Under the pieces are notes generated by a model. It did not search any database and was not told where the DNA came from. It saw only the letters and a list, made by a program, of their open reading frames with translations. A stretch of DNA of 64,000 nt from Trichobilharzia regenti (taxonomy: Eukaryota; Platyhelminthes; Trematoda; Strigeidida; Schistosomatidae): NCBI GenBank assembly GCA_944472135.2, contig CALYDD020000431.1, forward strand, positions 62,001 through 126,000. Direction: 5' to 3'. The first letter of the stretch is position 1; the number at the start of each line of letters is the position of its first letter. The translations under genes were made by a program, and so were the position numbers. Shown here one piece after another: positions 1 through 10,560 of the stretch.

Positions 1-324
1 ATTGTGTCTATAGGATAAAGTGTTCAGAATGTGAAGCATGCTATATAGGGGAGCGCCGTAGACAGGTGAAGATCAGAGTGAATGAACATAGACTATGCAC
101 GAAACGTCTACCTAGAAATGAGGTAGAATTAAAGTCTTGAAAAAAGATCGGCTACAGGAATGCATGAGATAGACAGTGGACAGAAGATTGATTTCGACAA
201 TGTCGAAATTCTTGGAAGAGGATTTCATTCACATAAGGGAAGGTCGACCTCTGAAGCCTTGCACATTTTAACCAAATTGAATGCAGTGAATAGGAAAGAA
301 TGGATTGACTTATCATCTATATGA
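1..324 (+). mobile_element. Penelope-like element, 3' (GIY-YIG) fragment
   Basis: The translation from base 3 reads CVYRIKCSECEACYIGERRR, with a Cys-rich lead-in and a YIG motif typical of the GIY-YIG endonuclease at the C-terminus of Penelope-like retroelements. It then runs into a stop near 138. After a frame change, the stretch at about 165-321 continues the C-terminal region (FDNVEILGRG, then SEALHILTKLNAVNR) to a stop near 322. The element enters from the left edge and is broken by at least one frameshift, so it is a dead copy. Confidence 0.7.
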
Positions 325-1289
325 CAAACTCTTATGAAGTAATGAAATGACGTCTTTTCCATAAGACAAATAACGTACACTCACACACGCTCATAAAAAA
401 CTAATCCTTACAAACCAATTATAGAAAAAAATATATACACTATAACAATTTGACATTAGTCATTACAAATATATGATGACTGCTTACATATTTCTATTGG
501 TAAAACTGTCCATGGACAAATGACCTTCAAATAAATTGACTTCAATTTATGTAAAAAAAAAAATTTCGACTATATATTTTGATGATTAACAAAAAATCTG
601 GATAAATCTGATGGAGAAGCTGTGGCTTACACAGCGAAACGTTCAGAAAACAGATCTTGTTTTGATTTTTTTTTCTTAAACACGCTGGGATTAATTTAAA
701 TAATTTATGATGAATCAATATGAATCGGCGCTCAAATTATTCCAGGAAGTTCGTAACACCTACGGTCTGGAAACTTATTATTTTATCTGAAGCCTAATAC
801 ATTAAGTATTGTGTCCCATTGTGTGTCACAGTACGCAGGATATCTATGAATAAAAATTTATACACTGGTCTTGATTTAGTGAACAACTTAGTGGGAATAC
901 CTCTTGAGATTTCGACAGCGACCAATAGACACGATTCCGGACAAAGAAGCTATGTCAAAGCAAGTAATTCTACCTCAACACGTCAAATATGCTCTTAGAT
1001 AATTATGGTGGTTGGGGGGGGCGGGGCGAGGCACGCAGAGTCTGTAACTTCCAGCATGAAAGTACATATTTTCGGAGCAACCTCATCAACAAGTGTTTTG
1101 CAACGCATGTTTTAAAGAGGACTATCCAGGATAACGCTATGAAGTTCGACAAGAGTAATATTCATATAGCTGGAGGATACATCCACAAGGACAATGTGCT
1201 TACAAGTCTTAATATATAAGGCAAGAGTAAGCTAATTTATTCTCAACTAGAAAAGACTGTGAGATCAGGAGGATGGCACAATCGAAAGA
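325..1289. other. Unassigned stretch
   Basis: No gene recognised. The sequence is AT-rich. A 76-codon frame at 989-1219 resembles no family I know. The phrase gcgaaacgttcagaaaac near 636 may be PLE flanking sequence, but this is not secure. Confidence 0.4.
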
Positions 1290-3006
1290 TCTATATTTAG
1301 AAAGTTTTCATGGACAGGACTGTACATGCATTTCAAGAGCTTTGTTCCAATTCAGTATAAAAAGAAATTAGTCAGAACACTGTTCAATAGAGCACGAAAA
1401 ATTTGTTCTGACAGTACTATTGAGCATGAAATAAAATCTATGAAGGATATTTTATCTAAGAATGGATATCCTGAGAAGTTCATTAATAAGTACTCTAAAG
1501 AAATTAGCCCCTGCAAAACAATCCAAACAGTTCCGAAGAAATCTGTCTATATCAATTTGCCGTTCAAAGGAGATGATCTACAGGAAGTAGTCAGACGAAG
1601 ACTCGATAAAGCCATCAAGAGAACTTATTATGATGCAAAACTTGTTTTCCTTAACACCACTAAGCGAGTGCTCCAACAATCTGGGAAAGACCAGTCGCCA
1701 ATCATGGACACTTCAAATTGCGTATATCAGTTTCAGTGTGTTTGTGGAAGCAAATACATAGGTCGTGCGTACGAAAAGGCGATTGTCCACTCGCGTGATG
1801 GAGCATTTGCCACAGTGGTTGGAAACAGCTGAATGCAAAGTGCCAAAAACCTCAATAACAAAACATATTGTGGACTATGGACATGATATCGACGCTGTCA
1901 AGTCATTCACTGTCTGTCTGTCTGTTTTCGACATAGAACTTTGCACAAATGTGCGGAAGTTCAAGTCGCCACACTCCCTCCATGTAGCACACAAAGCAAG
2001 AGAAGAAAGTACAAGAAAAGCATAATAGAAACAGTGAGCAGAGGTGTCAGACAAAGGAGTAATAACGAAGAACAAAACAGTTTCATTGGAGATCATAAGT
2101 CATAGGGAGTGGATGCATCTGCACCAGCCACTGAGAACGATTTTGAGCCATGTCACCAATTGTTTCCAACCATAGATTTTTACCGTCCCGAGGACCCCAG
2201 CCTGGAAGTCTACACCTTCCTACGTGGCTTAGACCAACTGTTGTGGATTTCATTGACTGGTGCCAAGTTTTTGTTTGACCGCCGCTAGCTTTTTTCCAGC
2301 CTGACCCTATATCCGCTGACATTGCTCGTCGAGGGAGGCGATGGCTTGGCATACGTAACACATGTCGTAACCATCTAAGTCTATGTAACTTCACAACCTC
2401 GTTGATTGATTTCCCCTGTTTACCTAGCACTCGACGCCTAACTTCAGTGTTGCTCACCTTATTATGCCACTTTACACGGGAAATAGAGTGCAGGCACCTA
2501 TGATCAAAGACAGCCAGTCTTTTCATGTCTTCCACTCTCAGTGGCCAGGTCTCACAGTTAGCCATAAAGGAGGACGGAGCGGACTGATGAGCAGTACACC
2601 CGCCCTTCGGTCGATAGTCGAACATCTCGTCTACGCCAGAGTCGGCGTAAACTAACAAATGCGAAACGAGCCCCCTGTATTCGTGCTGAGATTTCGTCAG
2701 AGATCAACCCGTTGGCGCTGGCTGATGGTACTTCCCAAATAAGTGAAGCGGTCAACGTGCTCTACCACTTCACTTCCTATTTTTAAACTAGGCGTCGATG
2801 TAATCCAGTCCTGTAACATCATCTTGCATTTGGCGGGAGCGAATCGCATGCCAAACATTCGTAGATTGCGGAAGTCATTCACTATTGTCAGCAGACAAAG
2901 AAACAAGAAGATGCTTGCAATTGCAGAGGCTTGTGCAATTCGAGTTTATAAACCAGGTCTCCGTGTACAAAAGGAGATGGTCCTGGCTTTGAATCTACCA
3001 TGGTAA
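1290..3006 (+). mobile_element. Penelope-like element split by a nested LINE
   Basis: The open frame at 1326-1832 starts in a typical PLE stretch (TGLYMHFKSFVPIQYKKKLV, then RARKIC, then NGYPEKFI). This is the region between the reverse transcriptase and the GIY-YIG endonuclease. The endonuclease follows as CVYQFQCVCGSKYIGR near 1714-1761, shifts frame near 1770, and continues through EHLPQWL and SITKHIVDYGHD to 1911. An RTE-A insertion (1912-2871) interrupts it. The last part, KKMLAIAEACAIRVYKPGL, resumes at about 2907 and ends at the stop at 3004. The reverse transcriptase palm is absent, so the copy is 5'-truncated and inactive. Confidence 0.8.
1912..2871 (-). mobile_element. RTE-A LINE, 5'-truncated, nested in the PLE
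   Basis: Minus-strand translation gives the C-terminal part of an RTE-clade polyprotein: AKCKMMLQDW, FTYLGS and DEISARIQ near 2,700-2,850. A further frame at 2083-2658 contains CETWPLRVEDMKR, RRRVLGKQGK, LRWLRHVLRMPSHRLPRRA and GWGPRDGKN. At least one frameshift lies near 2,640. The 3' tail is GACA microsatellite, as expected for RTE elements. The insertion is bracketed by a perfect 12-bp duplication aagtcattcact at 1900-1911 and 2872-2883. It is close in sequence to the copy at 55,162-55,972. Confidence 0.85.
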
Positions 3007-3009
3007 TAT

Positions 3010-4450
3010 GTTTTACTTATTATTCTACTTCTTATTATTACTATTGATTCATTTAAAACTATCTTTTACCAGTAGCATTATCATAACTCACTTCAACACT
3101 ATTATTATTATAACTATTACTATTGATATTACTGTTTGCAATTCTTGTTATATTCGCTAATGACTAATTGTTTATCTAAGTGATGCAATTGAAGTGTAAT
3201 GCAATTTGTCTTAATTTTGATCTCTCATACCCTCTCTCCCCTTATCTATTTAAACATGACCTGAAAAACATTCGCAATTGTCTCTCTGCATGACTAATTC
3301 AATGTAGTTTGTTTACTTATCAGTCTTATATCTCCCAATGTAATTTCAAAAGTATATATATCCATGTATGTAGAGTATTCAGTGGCTGAAGAGTTCTACC
3401 GAAGTTTGATGAATTCATTAAATCCTGCTTTATTAACCTTTATTGCTTGTTTAAATTCGTATCGGGAAATGTTTTCAATCCTACTCTATTGAAATTATAG
3501 CATCAGTGCGGTTGCCTATTGAATCAGTTCTGTAAAATACCTATCGAAAGAGACCACAGTGAGATGTAGACCTGAATGAAGATTGTAAAAGTCATGTGGA
3601 AATAAGACTACTAACTAATTAAATAAAATCCTTATTCCATGATGGATAATACCGTCTTTCAGGAGGGGGAGCTGTTAATCATTCAGCTTTATTGTATGCA
3701 GGATACCTCAGAGTCTGCACAAGCGGCACTATCGCATATTATTAGTCTTGAAGATGCTCCTTGCAAAGTGTACTGTTCCCTACTACTACTGTAACCACAC
3801 CTAGATTGGAATTAGTAGACTCTGTGTTGTTATAAAATTGAAAAAAACACCTGATGAAAAATTGTGCATATCCTTTTCTTCTAAAACTTATTTGAAGAAC
3901 TCACTCATTGCATATTATTCTATAAGAGATGAAACAAAAGAATTTGAAACATCCTTAAGCAACAGGCTTGCAATTACCCAAACAAGATCTCAGTGGAGAA
4001 AAGTCGATTGCAGACAGAAACCTGAAGACTACACCTCAAATAGCCTCACATTAGACAGCGAAATTAAGTCTAACTAAAAACTTGATGAACCAAAATCCTT
4101 TAGAAACAGGGGAGAGTGTTACTCCAATATGAGTGAAGATGAAACTAACATCAACAGATAAATGTTTAAAGACAAAATCTGTGAGTCACGTATACTTCAG
4201 AACCCGGATCAGTTGTTAGATAGATTTAGAGGCTTCGAATCCTGTTATGTATGTCCAAACCAAGTTCACTTTTAACGGTTTGAAAAAATTTGGGCATTGG
4301 GTATATGATATTCATTATAATAAAGGTTTTTTTTTGTATTTCCCAATGAATGAAAAACAGTGAACGATATTGTTTTTACTGACGTTTCGGTATTTAATGC
4401 AGCTAATAGCTTTATCAAAGTGTTATTAAACCGGAATTTACAAACTCACC
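3010..4450. other. Unassigned stretch
   Basis: AT-rich sequence with no recognisable gene or repeat. A 79-codon frame at 3838-4077 has no family resemblance and is probably chance. Confidence 0.4.
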
Positions 4451-4601
4451 ATATATATAACAAAGAGTTAAGGGGTGAGTTAGTAAACTTTGTTTTGATA
4501 TTACCTATGATATTTGGTTTAGTGATCTTCATTGTTATTTTGACTTTCAATATGTCCTTTTAACTTGACCTAAGTCTTTTTTCTCACCCCTTAACTCTTT
4601 G

Positions 4602-4611
<10 letters not shown>
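4451..4611. repeat. 161-bp inverted repeat with 29-bp perfect arms
   Basis: The left arm at 4451-4479 includes caaagagttaaggggtgag. Its exact reverse complement is at 4583-4611, with 103 bp between them. The outer ends run into TA dinucleotides, and the right arm leads straight into a long (TA)n tract. It could be a small foldback or MITE-like element inserted at TA, or simply a hairpin. No coding capacity is present. Confidence 0.75.

Positions 4612-4653
<42 letters not shown>
4603..4653. repeat. (TA)n microsatellite
   Basis: About 25 uninterrupted TA units adjoin the right arm of the inverted repeat. Confidence 0.95.
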
Positions 4654-4656
<3 letters not shown>

Positions 4657-5440
4657 CCATAGGGAACGTAAAGGGATAAAAGAAAACATCGAGGTGGTTG
4701 GATATAAAGAGAAACCTACAGTCCGGTGATTTAGTTATGAATATCAATACTGACTCATCTAGAGGTCTAGGGCCAAAAGCTATATTTAAGCAGGTGATCA
4801 AGATGGCACATTGTCAAGATAGTACACGTCTGAAGACTGTGACTCAAGCAATTGAAATTGAAATAAAAAAACGTGTGTTTGTCGGAAGAGGCATGTCATT
4901 TGGATATTCGGAAGTAAGACAACGGTTGATTCGCTGGGTGTTAATTGCAACAAACAAACATCATAACAACTAACAAATTAAACATCCCCTGTGTCTTGCC
5001 ATTTGTAAAATAAACGATCACCGGTCATCCACTTGGAACTGATAATGGATGTGTTATATTGTCATATATATATATGACACATTGGACATATTAATCCACA
5101 GGTTAATACTGTTCAATGTGTTTCCGTCCTTGTGAGGAAAATAACTTTTGAATTGGCTGCATTTATACAACTGTAATGTTTTCGTATTTTAAAACCAGGT
5201 TACCTGTGTTTAAACTACAGTGAAATCCAGACTGTTGTCAATATTGACTGAGTGAACTCAGCATCGGTAAACAATTAAATCCTACACATTTCAGCACCAT
5301 GTTTCGTAAGGTAGAAAGGTCCATGATTAAAAGTCAAAGCTCTGCAGAAATCAAGCTATTTCCACTCACATTCTCCGCGACACATTTTTCCATAATACTA
5401 TGTTATTATATAAAAGCATTTACTCCAGGAATAAACTCAC
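4654..5440. other. Unassigned stretch, probably RAE1 intron
   Basis: This follows the splice donor of the last recognised RAE1 exon on the minus strand, so it is probably intronic. I did not find the next RAE1 exon here. A 91-codon plus-strand frame at 4698-4973 is not recognised. The phrase atgttccatagggaacgtaaa near 4652 resembles the 3' end of the RTE-B family. Confidence 0.4.
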
Positions 5441-5621
5441 CTGAAATTTAAGAGGGGATTCTATCTGACTGAATTGAGTAACACCATTTTCTAAATTATA
5501 TACACAGATCTGTCGACCCGCAGTAGCAACCAATGCGAGAGGATAATGAACATCAGCACAGAATACTCTTTCCGGTAGATCCACATTCAAAATAGGCTGA
5601 GCTTGTCGTGTATCCCAAAAT
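5441..5621 (-). CDS. RAE1: RAE1 exon 3 of those visible
   Basis: Codes for residues 130 (split codon) to 190. The acceptor cag sits at 5622-5624 and the donor gtgagt begins at 5440. The peptide [20 protein letters not shown] matches the RAE1 family across the blade boundary. It ends in phase 0 after Gln190. Confidence 0.92.
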
Positions 5622-8600
5622 CTGAGTAATTTCACAGGAAAAATACAAATATATAACAGCAAATTTATCAAGATGATCGGAAAACCAGTCCTAAAAGATA
5701 CAATCCCAGAAGCCTATCACGCTGGCAACGTGGCTTAGTACAAACATTTCAGTTGAGCACTACAGCATGCAACTCAACCCCACCCCCCAGTAAACACCTA
5801 TGTTATAAATAATACAACACCAAACAAAGCGATATTGTACTTACTGATTCATTAAGCTAATGTTAAACTACAATTTAAAAAATTCAAGTTTATGACTTGA
5901 TATTTACGTTGTCAAGTAAATTAGTAAAGACAACAAACCACGTGCAAACTGTCGGATATGATAAACCTGATTCATAAAAACAATACATATATATAATATC
6001 CAGCTTCTGCTTTTATTGTTATCTGCACTGGTTGAAGTACTGCTTCATCGTGCTTCTCTTGTCTATCAAGACCCAGGTGTCCGCACGAATAGTTTTATCT
6101 TCTTCTTTCTTACTACAAATTCCTGGTTGGGGTCCTCAGGATAATAAAAACAAATAGCTGGAGACTATTGGTGATATGGTTGAAAATCGTTCTCAGTGGT
6201 TGGTGACTTATCATATCTAGTAAATTTCTATTGTTCTTCCAAATTGCTAGTATTTCTGTTTAATATCTCTCCTTAGTCTCTTGCTTTGTGAGCTAAATGG
6301 AGTGTGGCAACTGGAACTGCTGCACATATGTGCAAAGTTCTACGTTGAAACCGGTCTGTCACTACGAAGACTATACAGGTTTCCACCTACTTTACTTCCA
6401 GAGAGTTTTAGCGGTTGTCCATGCAGGTTTCCTCGTTTACACCACATTTATCTCTGACTTTTCCCTGATGGCTGGGGCAGTGTCCTTTTTAGTTTCATCC
6501 CACAGTGTTTTGGTGTTCAACTTGAATTGTTGTCCATTTACAGCTTCTTTAAAGCCCTTAGACTTGACCTCGAAGGCTCCTTACAATAGTTAATGGTCCA
6601 AACCCACATTCGCTCCCCTTCTCGATTTTGTGTCCAGTAGGCTGTCTCCACTTTCTTGAGACTGAGATGAAGTCCACATAAGTTTTATTGTGTCCTTGAG
6701 ATGAAACCCACGTCGCCTTGTTCTTGAACATGCTACTTACATTTAACAAGTCATTAAACACACAGAAATTTACAAAGTTGTCCATTGTGACTGAGGTTTT
6801 GTCGATTACTGCTTGCAGATTTCTATTGGGTTCGTACTTCTACACAGGGGGTTTATGCTAATTATAAGAGCATAGCATTGGATAATTGGAACTTTGCTTC
6901 GTTTTGAGTTGAATCTTGATATCATGACCCTAGAGTAGATCAGTTCACACTACATTAAGGCCTTTGATATGGCTGATGCCATCATGACAACTTCACCCTG
7001 AGTGTGCTTAAGGTCATCATCTGAGTGACTGGAGTAAATTATCGACTCTCTAGTTAACGATTCAGAGTCCGTTTTCATTTGACTTACTATCTCATAAATC
7101 AGTAACACTTTTAGACCATATCTCCTCATCTCATAGAAAGTAATTACGTCTGTCACCTAGCTTCCCGGGGTCTCTTACCAACCAGTATAATCCACCTACG
7201 GAATGGAGACTGTAATAGAGATTAAGTTCCTTGTTTCTGTAATATGAAGTTTCAATAGCAATCGGGTTGCTTTTACACGGTGTGGTTGCTAGCCGCACGC
7301 CGATCTTTTCATCTTTCGCAGGCCGGGGATTAGTTAGTAAAATAAGTGAGGTTTTAATAACATGTTATTGATTTACCTCATACAACCATGTAAACTTTCC
7401 GGTCTTGAGAAAGCTGATGAACATTAGAAAGTAACAGGATCTAGCAAAGCCCAATAACGATGTTTTAACTGTTAGAATTTTCATACGTACATACAGAAAG
7501 CTAAGTCCTCTAATCTTGATTTATCTAATATATCAGTCTATTCGTCAAGTCCAAAATCCCCCACACCAGTTAACCAACAAACCAAATAACACACTGAAAA
7601 TTCCTATTTGTACTGTGTACAAAGAGCAGTAAATTTGAACAGAGCAGATTAGATATGTCCCTTGTCATAAATTTTATGATGCTACTTGGGTGCAGACACC
7701 AAAAATGAGCAATTAATATAACAATACATAAGTTGGAAGTCGACAGTTTACACAGACACCAACAGCGACTTTTAAAATCCAATACTTTTGATGCAATAAT
7801 TTCAGCGAATAGAAAGGGTTGACTGAGTTTCAGCAGAGAACTTTGCAAAAAGTGTGGCATTTCCAGTTGCCACATTTTATGCATCTCACAAACGAAGAGG
7901 GGGTAAAAATAGAGAGTGACTTCGATAATCAGTAATTGATAGGAGGAAAACATGGAAAAAATGAGAGCTAAACAGATCTAGAAAATGGAGTGAATGTATC
8001 TGAGCCACAGAACCATATCTCCGGCAATGTGAATCAATTTGTTCTCAGCATTCATCACGATAGATGAGACTTCCCAGCCACGGTCATTTATCCCAAGGGC
8101 CATTTAATGTATGCATTTTTGAATCGACGATTCGTGGTACTACATAAGCACAGCTGATTAGTCTGTTGATCACTAGAAGACTAAGTTTCAATTAGAAGAC
8201 ACGTCAACTACATGCAAAATCCTACTTTAATTCAAAACTGAGCTAATGCATGTATATATATATATATATATATATTAGATGTACAAGACCTTAACGTTAA
8301 AATCCTAAATGCAGGCTTATGAAGGCAATATACACATGTTTTGTGATATAACGTAAGGTGAAAAGCTTAGGGGAGATTGAATGAAAACGTACCTTAGTCG
8401 TTTATCCCACGACCCAGTCATCAAACATGAGTAATTCGAGGCGGTTATAAAGTGTACAGTTCTAATAGGTGCATCATGAGCGCCTACGGCGGTGAATGTA
8501 TTTGATCCAAGGTCCCACATTTGAGCAGTTTTGTCTGCCGATACACTAAACAGTTTTGAACCATCCTAGGAATAAGAATAATATTTGGCCTTAAAAATCT

Positions 8601-8819
8601 TACATTGCTCCAGCAAGCACTGAAAACTGGTCCCTGATGTACTTGTTCTGCCTTGGGAACCGTGGCACCATTGCCCTGGACTTCCCATATCCGTACACGA
8701 TTATCCCAGCTGGTAGCAGCCAAGAACATCGTTTGCAAGGATTCGGGGCTAAACCGAAGACACGACACTGTATCTCCGGGGACAGACTGAACTTCAAAAG
8801 TTTTCCGAACATTATTCAT
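5441..8819 (-). CDS. RAE1: mRNA export factor RAE1/Gle2 (WD40), N-terminal part of a split gene
   Basis: RAE1 is a seven-bladed WD40 propeller that binds the nuclear pore protein NUP98 and acts in mRNA export and in the mitotic spindle checkpoint. The join 8604-8819, 8393-8565, 5441-5621 (minus strand) encodes 190 residues that follow the animal family closely. Residues 1-72 carry the first blade ([13 protein letters not shown], then CWSN), residues 73-130 the next ([19 protein letters not shown], then [12 protein letters not shown]), and residues 131-190 the next ([32 protein letters not shown]). All borders are GT-AG. About the last 170 residues of the family are missing and should lie left of base 5,440 or outside the window. 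The start at 8819 is the first Met in frame. A possible acceptor (ttacag) ends at 8827, so an upstream N-terminal exon or trans-splicing at that site is possible. Recognition of the family is secure; the start is not. Confidence 0.9.
6120..6365 (+). mobile_element. RTE-A LINE, 3' end only
   Basis: A decayed [21 protein letters not shown] coding tail is followed by a 3' UTR ending in gcaaagttctacgttgaaac, which recurs at 46,350 and 62,360. Heavily 5'-truncated, in the large RAE1 intron, antisense to RAE1. Confidence 0.75.
6366..7335 (-). mobile_element. RTE-B LINE, decayed 5' part
   Basis: The minus strand shows remnants of the RTE endonuclease: [10 protein letters not shown] near 6,660, [19 protein letters not shown] near 6,720 and [17 protein letters not shown] near 6,980. 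Upstream is a region matching the RTE-B 5' UTR (7,150-7,335; compare 14,600-14,760). Stops and frameshifts show it is long dead. It abuts the RTE-A tail in the opposite orientation. Confidence 0.7.
7336..8392. other. RAE1 intron, unassigned part
   Basis: No repeat family recognised apart from a short (TA)n tract at about 8,252-8,275. Open frames here, such as 7570-7953 on the minus strand, resemble no protein I know. Confidence 0.4.
8393..8565 (-). CDS. RAE1: RAE1 exon 2 of those visible
   Basis: Codes for residues 73-129 plus two bases of Arg130. The acceptor cctag ends at 8566 and the donor gtacgt begins at 8392. It contains the WD motif KTAQMWDL and the conserved stretch [12 protein letters not shown]. 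It is separated from the upstream exon by only 38 nt. Confidence 0.93.
8604..8819 (-). CDS. RAE1: RAE1 exon 1 of those visible
   Basis: Codes for residues 1-72 ([18 protein letters not shown] through [12 protein letters not shown]) and ends in phase 0 at donor gtaaga (8603). The first Met is at 8819. The human protein has a longer Gly/Thr-rich leader before the equivalent of FEV, so a further 5' coding exon may exist. Confidence 0.88.
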
Positions 8820-9289
8820 ACTACATCTGTAACAAATCTAACCAAACGAATCATACCTCCTGTGCAAGCGAATAAAATCATAAGTTGCGCTCAGTGCAGA
8901 TATCAGGCCTTCAGTGTGCTACCTATAGGAAGTCAGCATTCATACACGCTATCTGACTTCGTTTTGTTCAGTCAAATGTTTAATGATTAGTCTCATAGTT
9001 ACCATGGCCATGTGGAATTTCAACAGTGGGTAACAAAATTATACCGAAGACAAGCTATGGAAAACTGTAAGTACCAAAATGAAGCGACGCGTAATTGACC
9101 TTGAAGGCGTCGACCATATGAAAAAGACGATTCTTACTTATAAAACACATGTATTTAAGAAAACAATAAATCAAAATACATGTAAGTGTTACACAGGATA
9201 TTCATCTCCAATGTGTACCAAGATACCTCTCAATATTAGATTGGAGGGTCAATATAATAACTGCTGCACACCCTAAACATGTATTCATC

Positions 9290-9465
9290 TAGGTCTTCTA
9301 ACCCCCAGCCTAATCCTAATCTTTCCCTAACCTAACCTGAAAAAGTTAAAACCCCTAATCTAACCGGAACTAACTTCAATATCACCCTTATCATATTAGC
9401 CAAACCCTAATCTATCCTTATCCAAAGTCTTAACTCTTTCCGAAACCTAACTAAAACTTTTTATT
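9290..9465. repeat. Degenerate telomere-like CCTAAYC tract
   Basis: The plus strand is built from variants of ccctaa, cctaacc and aaccctaat over about 170 bp. Schistosome telomeres are (TTAGGG)n, so this could be a decayed interstitial telomeric stretch or a look-alike simple repeat. The S2 SINE fragment follows directly. Confidence 0.55.
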
Positions 9466-9467
9466 TC

Positions 9468-9621
9468 TTTATTTCTGATTACAGCTTGATTCCACACTGT
9501 ATTTTTGGTACAAGTATGGAATTTTCACCATGGATATCGGTAGCCCAAATTTCGCAGGTCGACCATTGATATCAGGTGTACGTCGGCAGGGGATCGAACC
9601 TCGGGCCAGATATCCTGTTTG
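9468..9621 (-). mobile_element. S2 tRNA-derived SINE, 5'-truncated
   Basis: On the minus strand the B box of an RNA polymerase III promoter (cgaggttcgatcccctgcc) is followed by the S2 body gatatcaatggtcgacctgc and the S2 3' end ggaatcaagctgtaatcag. The tRNA-like A-box part is missing. Confidence 0.75.
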
Positions 9622-9794
9622 ATATCGCAGTTCTTCATGTAACCTGTTTCGTTCATAATTGTAATGTTATCTGCCCTTTTTCAATAACTTGACGGAGCGT
9701 TACAAATTCATTCATGTAATCTTACCCCATTGGTAACTGCTCTTGTTTAGTGAATAACTTGGCCGTTTTTCGGAGAACAGACTGTACCAAGTGT

Positions 9795-9900
9795 TGGTTT
9801 GTAGCGGTTTGAATGGTTACAGGTCTGATCACTAGCTGACAACAATTGGGGATTTAATGGAAAACCAGGATTCGGTAGACAGCTGCTTCTTCCTGATTTA
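9795..9900 (-). repeat. S3 repeat fragment
   Basis: Resembles the arm of the S3 family (gaaaaccaggattcggtagacagctg; compare 41,905-41,935). Only about 100 bp is recognisable. Confidence 0.4.
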
Positions 9901-10148
9901 AGAATCTGCAGCAGTACACAACCACCATGGTTCAACCCCTCCAGTTATATGATTATCTGTTACACCGTTCGGCCAATGGAACTGATTTTCTCCACGAATT
10001 TTGTCGTGGATCTAGCCGGCCATATTATTCTCATTTAAACCTTTTTGAAGGCCATGGAAATAATAACCTGGATGTATATCTCCAGCATGTTTCTGAAACA
10101 TGAACAGTTTCTATAAAACGTTTTATTTGAAATCTCAGACTGCAGTTG

Positions 10149-10557
10149 TTATTATCATTATTGCCCCCCCTAGGTTCCTAGTGGAACATAGGGCTTCATC
10201 TGCACGTCTCCATTTGCTTCTGTCTTCTGCTGTACTTTTCGCCTGCATCCATGTTAGTCCACACTTTTTCAACTCCTCTTCACACGATCTCATCCATGCC
10301 ACACTTGGACGTCCCACACGCCGCTTACCTTTTGGGTTCCACTCGAGGGCTTGACGCGCGATGTCACCCAGCGGTCCCCTTAGTGAGTGTCCAATCCATC
10401 TCTACTTTCCCCGGCATATTTGTTGGGCGATTGGTTCTTGTTTTGTTTGCTCCCATAGTTCCTTGTTGGTGATTCTTCCCGGCCCGGCCATCTGATCTTC
10501 AGTATAGAGCGAAGACAGTTGTTGTCTGATAAAGGTCTGCAACAGCCTGTTGGAAAT
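10149..10557 (-). pseudogene. RTE-B C-terminal domain and 3' end
   Basis: Minus-strand remnants: ISNRLLQTFI at the insert junction, CLRSILKIRWPG and GRITNKELWEQTKQEPIAQQ, then RVGRPSVAWMRSCEEELKK. It ends in the 3' UTR with the tail repeat. Frames alternate, so several indels are present. It continues the segment that stops at 11,912. Confidence 0.85.
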
Positions 10558-10560
10558 ATT

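Noticed and set aside
4698..4973. 91-codon open frame on the plus strand
   Set aside because: No recognisable domain, antisense to RAE1 and probably intronic; could be chance.
1..5430. Remaining RAE1 exons (second half of the propeller) on the minus strand
   Set aside because: I looked for the conserved C-terminal RAE1 stretches and did not find them; they may be outside the window or missed by eye.
8828..8857. A 30-nt intron (gtatga...ttacag) just upstream of RAE1, with coding sequence before it
   Set aside because: The upstream frame has no Met before a stop and no resemblance to RAE1. Only the acceptor is kept, as a possibility.
8637..8990. 117-codon plus-strand frame
   Set aside because: Antisense shadow of the RAE1 exon on the minus strand.
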